Origin: Bisporella sp. PMI_857
Lineage: Eukaryota > Ascomycota > Leotiomycetes > Helotiales > Helotiaceae
Assembly (NCBI GenBank): GCA_021307315.1
Contig: JAJSPD010000048.1
Coordinates: forward strand, 62,001-126,000
Direction: 5' to 3'
Length of the DNA: 64,000 bases
Position 1 is the first letter of the stretch. The number at the start of each line of letters is the position of its first letter. A program made the translations under genes and the position numbers. Under the pieces are notes generated by a model. The model had not been told where the DNA came from and ran no database searches. It was given only the letters and a program-made list of their open reading frames with translations. Below, one piece after another: positions 36,265 to 48,900 of this stretch.

Positions 36265-37897
36265 ATGTCTTCATTCCTCTCTCGTTTTTCTCCTGTTCCT
36301 GGATTTCCTGCATATACTGGTCCACACAAAGTTGGTACCCTTGATGTCGAATTACCTGTCTCTAGCCTCAAGTCACCCTCTTTCGCGCCCTCCAGTGACA
36401 TATCCACCGTTCAGTATCGCGTATTCTACCCATGCGAACCAGATGTGAAGGCAAAACCAATCAATTGGATTCCAGCACCGCAAAGGGCATATGTTAGCGC
36501 ATACTCCCGTTTTCTTGGGGCTGGGAGCTATCTGGCTGAGTTTATATCGTAAGAAGCGGGCTCCCGAACGCAATGCGAAAGCGCTTACAGTGTACTGCAG
36601 ATATATTCCCCGAATTCTCCATTACATCTCGATTCCGGTTTTGAAAAATGCGCCGCTTCTTGCGCCGCAGACCTTGAATAAACGTTGGCCGGTCATGATA
36701 TTTTCACATGGGCTAGCAGGGTCGAGAAATGCCTACTCACATCTGGCGGGATCCATCGCGAGCCATGGTGTAGTAGTGATTGCAATTGAGCATCGGGATG
36801 GAAGCACACCAGTCACCTACGTGCGAGCAGTTCCAACGGCTACGACAGGAGAGAATGCAGCCCCTCAATCTACAAAGAGAACTATCGATTATCGCAGACT
36901 GTCTCATACTCCAAGTCCGGAAGTTGAAGATGGCCGGAATGAACAATTGAGGATAAGGCTATGGGAGATGGGACTGGTACACGACTCTTTATTGAAAGTG
37001 GCCCAAGGAACTGAGCTACCAAACCTCAACGCTTCCTCTGTCTCGCTCTCGATGTTCAAAGAGAAGATAGACGTGTTTACACCAGGGAAAATCACATTTG
37101 CGGGCCACTCTTTTGGTGCCGCGACCGTGACGCAGTTTGTGAAGTCCACTTTCTACTCTTCCCAAACTTCTCAAGCTCCAAAAGAATTCAAGCCACTATT
37201 CACGCCACCATCCGACTCATCGATCGTTCAGCAAATTACGCCAAACACGCCAGTAGTCTTGTTAGATGTGTGGTGCTTTCCCTTGCGTACTGCTTCGACT
37301 CGGTGGCTCTGGAACAAGCCGTTTCCTTGCTATGCTCCAGGAGGTCCTGATGGTGCCGCTTTGCTAGCCGTTGAGTCGCAGGCTTTCTTCAAATGGCGGG
37401 TTCACCTCAAAGCTACGAAGCAGCTGCTCTCTCATGATCCTTCTTCGTCCGAAGTTTTTCCTCCATCTTCTTCAAAACCGCATTTCTACTATGCCACCTC
37501 ATCAGCGCACCTTTCTCAATCAGACTTCGGAATTCTCTTCCCCAGAGTCATAAAGAGGTTCTTGGGAGTCGAGGATCCGGAGCGAATCATGAGATTGAAT
37601 GTTAGAGCTGTGTTGCAATTACTTCGTGATCAGGGAATCGAGGTCAGCGCCACGTCCTCCGCAGATATGGAGCTCGAAGGCAATGGAGCAGAGACGCATG
37701 ATGATAGACTTATTTTTCGCAGGAATGAAGAGATTAAAGGATGGAACTGGCTCAGCACCAGCCTTGAAGACATGGGCGACGTCAATGAGAAGAAGTCCGA
37801 GAAGGATGAAACAAAATTCAGCGATTCTGATCTGAAACAGGATCCCAGCGAGGTTGTTGTCAAGAATGAAGTAATGAAGCGAGAATCGTCATTGTAA
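36265..37897 (+). CDS. platelet-activating-factor acetylhydrolase-like lipase
   Basis: Model join(36265..36548,36601..37897), 526 aa, with a 52-bp intron (GTAAGA...CTGCAG). The protein starts MSSFLSRFSPVPGFPAYTG and has the PAF-AH block VGTLDVELP and YRVFYPCEP. Exon 2 gives WPVMIFSHGLAGSRNAYS (oxyanion region). The nucleophile elbow GHSFG has Ser at about residue 265, Asp is in VVLLDVWCFPL, and a candidate His is in SSAHLSQSDFG. This triad order is that of PAF-AH/PLA2 group VII esterases, which release short or oxidised acyl chains from phospholipids. No signal peptide is obvious, suggesting an intracellular enzyme. The last 70 residues are acidic and probably disordered. Confidence 0.88.
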
Positions 37898-38650
37898 AGC
37901 AAGAGTGAGCATATATAGCGTGTATATTTATAGATATTCATAGGACTTGGCGTTTTCAGATAGGATGCATGGGGACTATAGAGTGGAAGGATTGGAATTT
38001 GGTATCGAATAACGCATTAAGCTGCATAGATGAGCGATTTAGAATAAAGCATGATGACCGAAGTTGTGTATAGGTAGTATCAATTATAACATCATAACTT
38101 GCCGGGTGCTTACATCATTAAACCAATATTCCGTTTAACGGAAGTTGATAGACGGTAGTGAATAAGACCAAACATGGGCTATCCGTTTATCTGCAGAGAG
38201 CAACTTGTACGTTCGTATACTGGCCTGATTGTGACTGGGCCCCGTAATTCAAGTCTGATGTACCTTCAAACCGTGGCTATCAAAGGGCCATCCTGCGAGC
38301 CCACATAAGCGAATGCGAATGCGGCTCAACGGACTCGCAATAGTCGGGTGCGCGACCGAACCCAATTTCGATATCCATATTAGACTGCTCCAATCCTTTG
38401 CAGATCGTCCACAGGGTCAGAATCCAATAAGCCGCTTTCGTCAGCGTCAATTCTGCAAAGCCTGATAGGCAGATACCATTCAATGGTTTGATATAAAAGG
38501 CTTTGTGCCGCTTGCTATACCTTTTCGATTCATTGATAAATCGTCTTAGTTATCCTGGGAATAGCAGATACGCGCCAGAGACCAAACTTATATCACAGAA
38601 TCTTCCCATTATATACGTGATACCGGGAGGAAAAAAAACAATACGAAACA
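37898..38650. other. intergenic
   Basis: Spacer between two plus-strand genes. A short minus-strand open frame (about 38280-38483) has no motif support. Nothing else seen. Confidence 0.4.
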
Positions 38651-39169
38651 ATGTCGCGCTTTTGGCCGCACCCGCCTTACGCAGAGGACCAACCGCTCTC
38701 GCATACCATCCTCTACGTCCATGTCCTGACCCGCGGCCTACAGACCGGCGCACTACTCGGCCTCGGCGCCTCCTCCCTGACTCTTCCACTCCGCCGCATA
38801 CCTTCCCTAGCCCCGCGCCTGTCCACTCGCCCTGCCGCCATGCTTCTCCTCAGAGGTTCCGGGGTCGGAGGCGTGGTGGGCGTTGGGGCGATGGCGGCGA
38901 TGATGCCGTTCTATATGAAAGGGAAGGAGGAGATCGAATGGCAGGACAGAAGCTGGCGGTTGTTGGAGAATAAGGGTCAGGTCGAGTGTGATGATTGGAC
39001 GTATGCAGGAATATTGGTCGGTGCGGGTGCAGCGCTGAGGAGAGGAAGGATCGGCGGGTGGAGAGGCGCTGTGGGAGGTGTTGGGCTGGGGAGTTTGGGT
39101 GGGATGATGGGATATATGGGGTGGAGGTTTGGAGTCAAAGGCGGCCGGGATCAGGAGCAGGTTATTTAA
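38651..39169 (+). CDS. small glycine-rich membrane protein, DUF1757-like
   Basis: Single-exon 172-aa ORF starting MSRFWPHPPYAEDQPLSHTI. Several hydrophobic Gly-rich segments occur (GALLGLGASSLTLPL; GSGVGGVVGVGAMAAMMPFY; YAGILVGAGAALRR; GAVGGVGLGSLGGMMGYMGW), with GxxxG spacing like the Tim17/PRAT membrane fold. The conserved WQDRSWRLLENKGQVECDDW links them. I recognise this as the fungal DUF1757 type; a mitochondrial location is an inference from the PRAT-like glycine pattern. The ORF is GC-rich, unlike the flanks. Confidence 0.75.
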   Translation: MSRFWPHPPYAEDQPLSHTILYVHVLTRGLQTGALLGLGASSLTLPLRRIPSLAPRLSTRPAAMLLLRGSGVGGVVGVGAMAAMMPFYMKGKEEIEWQDRSWRLLENKGQVECDDWTYAGILVGAGAALRRGRIGGWRGAVGGVGLGSLGGMMGYMGWRFGVKGGRDQEQVI

Positions 39170-39649
39170 AGTTTGGGAATACAGGTTAAGAAAAACAGAC
39201 GATCACTGAACGGAGTGAGGTTGGGAGTTCCGGATATGGTACATCATGTATATTTAACGGTTTGGTTTGGAATGGGTTGCTTGCGATATCTGTTAGATAT
39301 GCACGATATGCTACGTGCGTATATATGAACACGGTACTTTTCAGCCCGCAAAGTACGAAATTACATCACTACTCTTAAAACCTGCGCTGTTAAATAGTTC
39401 ACAAAAAGTTTTGCTTTGGTAGAACTGTAACAGAATAACTTGGGCGAGGATATCGCCAAGACACTTATGCAGGAAACTTGGCAAGCCCAATTGCCTTGAT
39501 CTTGTCACTATGTCTTCCTTAGTGTTATCTTCTCACTTCTTACACTGCTATCTGCTTCCTGCCTGTCCGGAATTTGGAAGCTTTATTCTTTACTCTCGGA
39601 TTGGATCGAGACCTCATGCTTGATGGTATCGTTTTAAAAATCGAACACC
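39170..39649. other. intergenic
   Basis: 480 bp between the DUF1757-like gene and the second HET gene, both plus strand; nothing identified. Confidence 0.4.
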
Positions 39650-42044
39650 ATGTCGTTCTATCAACCTCTCGATCCGTTGAGAGACGAGGTGCGAATGTTA
39701 GCGATAGTAGACCCTCCAGAAGGTAGTGATCCCAGCCTTGTTCATTGTGTACTCGAGCATGTCTCTATGGACGATTACGCTGCAACCTACCAAGATTTTC
39801 TAGCGGCTGATAAGCCTAAACAAAAAAAGCAACCACACTGGCTGCGTTATTGTCAAACCCGTCACCTTGGATCACCTGATTCATCAATTTACCTACCATA
39901 CTGGAGGCAACAGATGAAACATCTTGATTCCCCAGATGCATTTACGGAGTGGAAGGAAGTATTGACATCTCTTGACATCGACATATCGCGGTGCCCACAA
40001 TTGCTACCCATGCGATCCAGCACCGAGAAATCTACAAATCGTACCACACAACCATCCCTAAGACGTACAATGTTGTCACTTGTACCGCGCTTCCAGTGGG
40101 GAGACTTTGAGGCTATCTCATACTGTTGGGAATCGGAAGTGCGGGAGAAGCAGATAGTTCTAAATCAAGAGATATTCGACGTCCCAAAGAATCTTGAAGC
40201 GCTCCTGCAGAGATTGCGAAATCTTCCAGAAACAAAATCTGGAATGAAGTTTTGGGTGGATGCGTTATGCATAGATCAGAATAATACCAGGGAGAAAAAT
40301 CGTCAAGTCAAACTGATGCGGAAGATCTATTCTGAAGCCTTTGCTGTCATCATTTGGCTCGGCGCTCGTACCGACGATAGTGACACAGCTATAGACTTTA
40401 TCACTGGTATTACCAATTTCACTGCGGAAATAGGTTTTGGCTGGGTAGGCAAATTTGAGAGTGACTTCGAATTCTCTGAGCTTGACAGTGAGACCTTGCG
40501 ACAGCACTTGCTCAATCTGCCATGGGCTGCCTTGCTCTCTTTTCTATGTCGTGGGTATTGGCGTCGCCTATGGAGTGAGTACGGCTGAATCCTTACACAG
40601 CAATAAACGCCGTTTGTAAACTCTGGATTAAAAGAGCTCTTACTTTCCAGATTACAAGCTCTTACATTCAAGTCGCTTTCCGAGTGAACTTAGTGCAGCT
40701 TTTCAGATTGTTCGTCATATATCTCAGTATGAAGATCACTAACCAGAGATAATAGTTATCCAAGAAATGGCCCTCAATCGCCACATGTCGCTGTTTCTTT
40801 GTGGGGGAAAGCAGTTGTCAAGGGTCATGATTTTGAGAGCATGCTTGTATTGCATGCAGAACTCAAATGCCATTGATCCACTGATCACGCAACATTTGGA
40901 CGCCACCCATACGTCTATTGCGCCAATGAATAAAAGCATATGGCCTACAGTGTCGCATGTTAAGTCCCTAATCAGTATTCCCGGTCGGCTAATGGAAGAG
41001 CAGCCCCTAGGAGCGATACTCGATCTCAGTCGAAAAGCGCGTGTCAAGGATCCGAGAGATAAGATCTATGGTTTGCTGGGAATCTTACCCCATCCTATCT
41101 CTTCGTCTATCATTCCCGACTATGAGCTGACACAGCATCGTGTGTATACTCAATTCGCAGAGGTGATGACACAACAGCGCAATAGGCTTGATGCACTGTT
41201 CTCATGGTGTTTTTTTACACATGACAGTAACCTTCCGTCATGGTTACCAGACTGGATGACTCCATTTGACAGGAACCATGTACAATGGTTGTTAAAACAA
41301 ACTGCTGGTGGGGAAGGGCCCTCCGAATGGTCGATTACAGACAATGGCAATCGTCTTCAATGCACAGGGTTCATCGCAGACTGTATCGACTGTGCCAGTT
41401 TGAGCCCTGCACAAAATACTGCTTATGAATCAGAACTCTCTTTTTCTAACGAAGTTGGTCATAACTACAGCCCACATAGGTACGGTGATGAGCAATCTTT
41501 AAATGCAGCCCTCGCCAGAACGCTTCTGCAAGCCCATCCTGGGCGCGGCCATGTCAATATTCTTGATATACCATGGACTACCCAGGATCATCGCAGTAGC
41601 GAGAATGGTGATGATCATCAATCTGATATGTCAAACATAACCTTACTAACTGAACATCCTGCATGGAACTTCTTTGATCAATTTCGACAGATGAATGCCC
41701 ATTTCCCAATATTCGGAAAGCCTTTATGGAAATTCTTTCCCCAGTCCCAGAGCCGCAATTTACCTTTCAAGCTCGCCCATAATATGAAGCTCAGCACGCT
41801 GGCTCTGATGGGTCGAAATCTGGTAACAAGCAAGAGCGGCTGGTTAGGAATGGCTCCCAAGGCAGCACAGGTTGGAGATCTCATCGCTATCGTCTATGGA
41901 TGTAGCTTCCCGGCGGTCCTACGCCCGAATGAGGATTGTTACTGGCTTATTGGCGAGTGCTACGTCGATGGAATTATGGATGGAGAACTCATCGCAGCAA
42001 AGCATCGCGGCGAATATGAGGAAGTTAGGTTCAAGCTCTGTTGA
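39650..42044 (+). CDS. HET-domain (heterokaryon incompatibility) protein 2
   Basis: Model join(39650..40574,40747..42044), 740 aa. Exon 1 ends at RGYWRRLW with donor GTGAGT, and exon 2 resumes as IIVIQEMALNRHMSLFLCGG. The 172-bp intron is long for this window and could contain a second intron with a tiny exon. HET blocks run over residues about 150-320: FEAISYCWESEVREKQIVL, KFWVDALCIDQNNTREKNRQ, IYSEAFAVIIWLGARTDDS, YWRRLW..IQE. The C-terminus has RKARVKDPRDKIYGLLGILP, LPSWLPDWM and GDLIAIVYGCSFPAVLRP, all standard for the long HET subfamily. It belongs to a different subfamily from the HET gene at 9.6 kb, so it is not a recent duplicate. Confidence 0.9.
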
Positions 42045-42929
42045 GACTGAAGTCTTCGTACGCCTCGAATTTAAGGTGAAGTTGCGTAGGGGTGCTAGAG
42101 TGGGCAATATGTGTGAAGATAAAGCAAATAAATTTTCCGCGCCGTACACAACGCCACAATGGGCTCTACATGCTTGGATGGAAATGGTCGATATAAACTA
42201 ACGCGACTACATAATATATGATGACCCCATTGGTATGTCGAAACTCGCTGTTGTGTTTCAGACTCTGACATTTTTGGCAGGCCACTGTTATATTTTCCTC
42301 GCGTCCCAATCATGCATCAAAAAGTCCCTCTTTTCTCGAAGATGACATGGCAAGGTTCGGTCTTTTTGGCTCTTTAAGAAGTCAAACCTTGCAAATGCTG
42401 GTTCGATTTCGCATTTCTCGCGGTGTCATGCCCAGACTTTCTTACCGCGTTACAAATACCACCTCGCCTGCCTTGCCCTAGAAAGTTTAGGACAAGGCCT
42501 ACACATGCCCCACGATATGTCAGTTTGCAAAGAGTTCTCTAAACTCCTAATGAACACTATAATATCTTCAGGCATCTGAAGACTCCCCAGGGCCGGCACA
42601 AAACTCACATGGGTCAACAACTGGGAGATAGGTCTGATGATATATGATATTGCCTATTCTATGCTATACTGTAAAGACCGAGAAAATAAACGAATAATTC
42701 CAATATACGCCATACAAAAAGAGGATGCAAAACGCTATGCTGATGAGGAAATGGCGAGCGCTTCGCCACTTCCGCTATTCTATTGATGCCAAAAACTCCG
42801 TGCAATAATATACGTAACATTTTAGATACCTTGACCCATCTTTTTATGCTCTGAATCTACCTCCTCCAGTCCTTTTTTTGGTTGCATCCAATCCATCCAC
42901 CCTTGCATTTTAGTTTGTTGATACAATGT
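42045..42929. other. intergenic between convergent genes
   Basis: Holds the 3' ends of the HET-2 gene (+) and the Ser-rich wall protein (-). No coding features seen. Confidence 0.4.
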
Positions 42930-45900
42930 TTACAACAAGCTGAAAACAGCAACTCCTACGACGCTTACGCACAGGAAGGCGCCATTGAAGTAAGTGGCAC
43001 CACTCTTACCCGCTGAGTTCGCGGCTTTTGAGACGGGGTCTGTGGAGGGTGTTTCGGCTGATGGCGCAACAGTGGTGCTAGGACCAACCATGGCGATTCC
43101 TTCTCCGCCCTCGGGAACGAACCAGGACGGCGACGATGTGCTGTCTGGGCTTGAGGATGTGCTTGTCGGCCCTTGGGTATCTGTGCTGGATGGATTGGAT
43201 TGAGATTCGGGAGATGAGGAGGTTGCGTCAGCGACGGTGGTAGGGAACGGAGAGCGTGTTGTTATGAGGGTTGTGGGAGTTTCCAGTGCGGCTGCTGGGG
43301 ATGGTTCTTGTTCAGAGGAAGTTGTTTGTTGTGGTGGTGTCTCGGTGGATGGTGGTGATGCAGACTGCTCTGTTGTAGAGCTTGGTTCAGACGGTGAATC
43401 AGTGGAGGAGGATGGCTGGTCTGTGTTGCTCAATTGAGATGAGTCTATGCTCTGCTGTGTTGAAGATTCCGTGGAACTTGGTTGTTCGGAGCTTGAGCTT
43501 TCTACAGAGCTAGACGGTGAATCTACTTTGGCTTCAGTTGCTGACGCTGTGTCTGTTGAGCTCGAGCTGGAATCAGTGGTTGTCGATGCCAGCTGACTGG
43601 AGTCTGTGGGGCTCGCACTGGACTCGGTAGGCCCTGATGAGGTCGCGGATTCGGTTGAGCTTGGTTGTTCAGAACTTGTGCTCTCCGATGTGGATGGCGC
43701 ATCTGTGGAAGAGGCTTGCGTCGAGGAAGGACTATCAGATGAAGATGCGCTTGTCGAAATTGGCTCCGCAGTAGTAGTTTGTGCACTACCATCGGCTGGT
43801 GATGAAGTCGCACTAGCCTGTGTTGATGAACGAAGAACTGTCACAGTCGTGACATCCCCATCAGTAAGCTGAGAATCTGCCACGGAATCAGTGCTGGCTG
43901 GAGCTTCGCTTGTTGTTGAAGCATTTGGGCTTGATTCCTGATCGCGATCACTGTCTGAGGTTGGCGACGGTTCTTCACTTGACGAAGAAGATGTCTCTGT
44001 AGACTCCGCAGAACTAGTTGTATCTGGGCTATGTTCACTGTCAGAACCTGCTTGATTATCTCCAGTTTCAGAAGGTGTTGGTGGCTCAGTAGAAATCTCC
44101 GAGGGACTTGCGGTTTCTGTGGCAGAGGTAGAATCTGAATAACTATATGGGTCATCAAAAGTGCCTGACCCAGAGGGTGTCTCAGCAGGTGCTGCTTGGG
44201 TCGTAACTTGGGAAGCTTCACTTTGTATTAAGGTAGGCTCGTTGGGTAACGCAGAACTCATAGCAGTCACTTCTGGCTCACTTGTTGAGGTTGACTCCGT
44301 TGGTTCTTGGGTTGCTGTAACGGAGTCAGAGTATACATAGGGATCTGAGAAACTTCCAGAGCCACTTGGAGTCCCTTCCGGAGAACCCGAAGAAGTAGTT
44401 TGAGTGGTTTCAGGTTCGGTGGAAGAAGTTTCGGTTGGAGAGCCCGTCGAGCTTGATTCAGGAGTATCCTGAGTGGTTGTGGGTGTATCTGAGTAAACAT
44501 ATGGGTCACTGAACGTTCCCTCTCCGCTGGGAGTCTCGGTAGAAACATCCGCACTGGTAGTTGAGGTTTGTTCCTCGGAGGACGATTGCTGAGTTGTCTC
44601 TGACTCTGGTGTACTAGAACCTGTGTTCTCTTCCGACGAGGTAGATTCTGACGAGCTAGAGTCCGATGAACTAGATTCTGATGAGCCAGAGTCCGATGAA
44701 CTGGACTCTGATGAACTGGACTCTGATGAACTGGACTCTGATGAGCTGGACTCTGATGAGCTGGAATCTGATGAACTAGAATCTGACGAGCTTGAATCTG
44801 ACGAGCTTGAATCTGACGAGCTTGAATCTGACGGGCTGGACTCTGATGAACTGGAATCTGATGAACTGGAATCTGACGAGCTGGACTCTGATGAGCTGGA
44901 TTCTGATGAACTGGAATCTGACGAGCTTGAATCTGACGAGCTGGACTCTGACGAGCTGGATTCTGATGAACTGGAATCTGACGAGCTTGAATCTGACGAG
45001 CTTGAATCTGACGAGCTTGAATCTGACGAAGTAGAGTCAGATGAACTGGCTTCCGACGAGCTTGAATCTGGCGAGCTTGAATCTGGCGAGCTTGAATCTG
45101 ATGAGCTTGAATCTGATGAACTAGAATCTGGCGAGCTTGAATCTGACGAGCTTGAATCTGATGAACTGGAATCTGATGAACTTGAATCTGATGAGCTGGA
45201 CTCTGATGAACTGGAATCTGACGAGCTTGAATCTGACGGGCTGGACTCTGATGAACTGGCTTCTGATGAGCTTGAATCTGACGAGCTTGAATCTGACGAG
45301 CTTGAATCTGACGAGCTTGAATCTGACGAGCTTGAATCTGACGAGCTGGACTCTGATGAGCTGGACTCTGATGAGCTGGACTCTGATGAACTGGAATCTG
45401 ACGAGCTTGAATCTGACGAGCTTGAATCTGACGAGCTGGACTCTGATGAGCTGGACTCTGATGAGCTGGACTCTGATGAACTGGAATCTGACGAGCTTGA
45501 ATCTGACGAGCTTGAATCTGACGAGCTTGAATCTGACGAGCTTGAATCTGACGAGCTTGAATCTGACGAAGTAGAGTCAGATGAAGTAGAATCTGATGAA
45601 CTGGATTCTGAGGAGCCTGATTCGGATGAGTTAGATTCTTGTAAGCTAGAGTCTGGCGAGCCAGAATTCGAGGAGCTCGATTCTGATGAACTTGATTCTT
45701 GCGAACTAGCATCCGATGAACTAGAATTTGAAGAGCTAGAATTCGATGAACTTGACTCTGTGCTGTCTCCTGAGTTTGAGGAGCCTGATTCTGATGAATT
45801 ACCTTCTGACGAGGTAGAATCGGATGAGGTGGAGTCTGTACCCTCTTCTGAGGAGCTCAAGTTTGATGAATCAGACTCTGATGAACTAGATTCTATGTTA

Positions 45901-48900
45901 TCTTCTGAGGAAGTCGAATCCGCGGCTTGTTCGGAGGAGCCCGAGCCCGAGCTGTCTTCAGCTGAGGCAGATTCTGTGTTACTCTCTAATGAGTTGGAAT
46001 ATGTGCTCTCCTCAGATGAACTAGAACTTGTATTCTCGTTTGAACCTGAATCCGCATTTTCATTGGATGTATTCTCTTCTGAACCAGAATTTGCGCCGTC
46101 TCCCGAGGAATTCGTTTCTGTGCTCTCTTCCAAGCTTGATTCGGATGAGCTTGATTCGGATGAGCTTGATTCGGATGAGCTTGATTCGGACGAGCTTGAT
46201 TCGTCGTTGCTATATGGATCATCATATGTTCCCGAGCCTGATGACGTCTCTTGCGAAGAAATAGAGCCAGATGTAGGGCTTGGCGAGCTCGCTTTAGATG
46301 GTTCTATCTCTGAGCTTGACGTAGAACTTGTCTCTGCTGCCTGGACCGAGCTCTCCGAGTCCTTAGAGCCTGTGTATGGATCCTCATATGTCCCTGAGCC
46401 GGAGGAAGTCTGCGATGGTTGCGGTGCCTCGGATTGTGAAGTGCTTGAGGATTCTGACGAACTTGTTGATGTAGGTACTGACGACGTCGTAGAACTACTT
46501 GAAGACGCGCTTTGGTCTCCTGAGTTAGAACCCTCGCTCTCTGAGCTTGAAGAACTTGAACTTTCCGAAGAGCTTGAGCTGGAAGAAGAACTTGAGCTGG
46601 ACGAAGAAGAGCTCGAATTTCCTGACTCATCTGAGGTCTCCGAATGGCTTGAGTGTCCTGATGCGCTTGAACTTCCCGAAAAGCTTCCGCTTCCAGAAGC
46701 AAGAGGGTACGAGGTACTAAAAGTTGAACTGGTCGAATAAGATGTAGAAAACGAGCTGGGTGTTGGCTCGGATGTGGTGACGGGCAGGGAGGTGATATCT
46801 GCCGTAATTGTGACAGTTGACTTGTGTTTGCGTGTTGAAGTATTTGAGGCACTTGTATCAATCTCACTGCTTGTGGTTGACTGTGTCCCTGAGGATTCTG
46901 GGGATTCTAGGGATTCTGAGCCAGAATTACTTTCTGGGTCCCAGTTTATCCCATTTGCTAAAGATAATTTATCTGTTTCTAAAAGCCGGTTATCGGAATC
47001 AGTTGGGTCCCAATTGATGCCATTACTTAGGCTGCTAAGGTTCGGCTCGGCTGACTGATTGTCACTTTCTGACGAACCTAGGTCAGTGCCGTCGCTTGAA
47101 GTTGCCGTGTCTTGTCCATGCAAAAGCTCCTCAAGATGTGAGTGGATCTCATGAGGACCTGGCCTGCCTTCGCTGGGGGGCACGACTATGTTGATGTTAA
47201 TGATAGGTTTAGAGCCATTTTCCGCGCTTCCGGATAATGCTGCGGCGATATCTTTGAGGCTTCGGCTGTGGTTGCTTCGCAGCAGCTGGGATGATTGGTC
47301 AGAACCTGACAGTGTAAGTTTGGGAGGATCCTGACCTTGCTTTGAAGGGGGGGACCCACCTGCCGATGGGCCACCGGCGCCACCTTTGCCGGACTTGGAT
47401 GAAGTTTTGGATGAGAACGAGCTAGATGATGACGCGCTTAAAGCTGTTGATTCTCCGTCGGCTCCTACGGAAGCTGATGCAGATGCAGATGACGAGGATG
47501 ATGATGTCTCGGTGTCAGGCTGGTCTGTCGCCCCTTGCGCTGGCGGCTTTTGAGAGCTAGAATCGGCTCCTGCGGCAGCGGCTGGAGCTGGAGTAGCTGG
47601 ATCTTCTGTAGGAGGCGTTTGGGCACTGGCAGCTGCGGTAGGTGGTTTCTGAGCTCCGGTATCAGGAGTTGCTGGAGCCGGAATTGCTGGAGCCGGAATT
47701 GCTGGAGCTGGAACTGCTGGAGCAGCACTTCCACTTGCTCCACATCCTGGCCGTTGGGGACCAACACCACTTCCAATAGCCTGAATATCGAGTTTTGCGG
47801 CTATTCCAGAGGTACACTTGGTTCCAGCTGCAACAGGTTGAGGAGCGGTCCATTTTCCACTGGCACATTGCTGGAACGTATTGCCGCATACACAGTTATA
47901 TTGTCCTTCAGTGGTGCAAGAGGTTCCGGGCGAAATCCGGCCGGTATCAGTGTTGCTCGGGTTGATGCCTCCAGCGGCTGCTGGAGCGTTGTCTGCTGGG
48001 GGTGGAGCTGGAGGGGGTGTTCCTGGAGCCTAGGGATATTGCAATTAGTTATTGTTCAAAAGCTTTCACCGATAAGTCTGGTTTTAGACTGTTCCTTCCT
48101 GAGAAGTGGATAGAGCTTACCGCAGAGGTTGCAGAGGCTGCAGAACCATCACCGCCACCGGCCGAAGCCTGAGCAGCATCGCCTTTACCGGCTGAGGCTT
48201 GAGCTGTGTCACCTTCGGAATTTGCGGCACTGTAATTGAGGTTAGTAAATACTGGATTTATCAAGACCCATCCCTGTTCCAATTACTGGACAACTGGAGA
48301 TTGATTATATTCTTTTGGGTTATATCAGGAAAGACTTACTCTGCACCAGCACCTTTGGATGGCTTAGCAGTGGCATCAAGGCCTCCCTTTCCTCTAACAG
48401 CACTAAAGCAATTCAGAGTCAGCAAGATTTTGTGGCAAAGGCAGTGTACTACCCGCTTGGAGACGGTCTGATATGTTACGGATGAGACGAAGAAAAGGAG
48501 GACTCACTCTGCACTCGCATCTGCACCAGCTTTAGTACCCTTGCCAGCTCCGGGACCTTTAGGTTTAGTGGACGCATCAGATGCTGCTCCTTTTGTAGGG
48601 GCTTGAGTTGCATCAGCGTCATCGCCGCCGGCGGTTGCCTGCTTTGCATCTGCTCCAGAGTTTTTAGAATCTGCTCCAGGTATTTTTGCATCTGCTTCGG
48701 GGGATTTAGGATCTGCTCCAAGTGTTTTTGCGCCTGCCCCAGGAAGTTCTACTGCTGTTGCGGGATCCTCCTTCTTACCTGCACCTGATATAGGCGCCTT
48801 CGCTGGTGCTACGCTAGAATCATCGCTATCGGACCCTTGGGAGGTTGCAGCGACACTGGCGTCCTTTGCTATGTCCGCCTTGGGGGCATTTGGCAATCCC

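Noticed and set aside
38280..38483. 67-codon minus-strand frame
   Set aside because: Short, no motif, no conserved-looking block.
44267..45712. 481-codon minus-strand frame rich in Gln, Arg, His and Pro
   Set aside because: Another shadow frame of the same minisatellite; no motif and overlaps the real exon.
44623..46740. 705-codon open frame on the plus strand through the Ser-rich gene (Glu/Ser/Asp/Leu repeats)
   Set aside because: It is the antisense reading of the 15-bp repeat; the minus-strand frame has signal peptide, CBM19-like motif, GPI signal and consistent introns.
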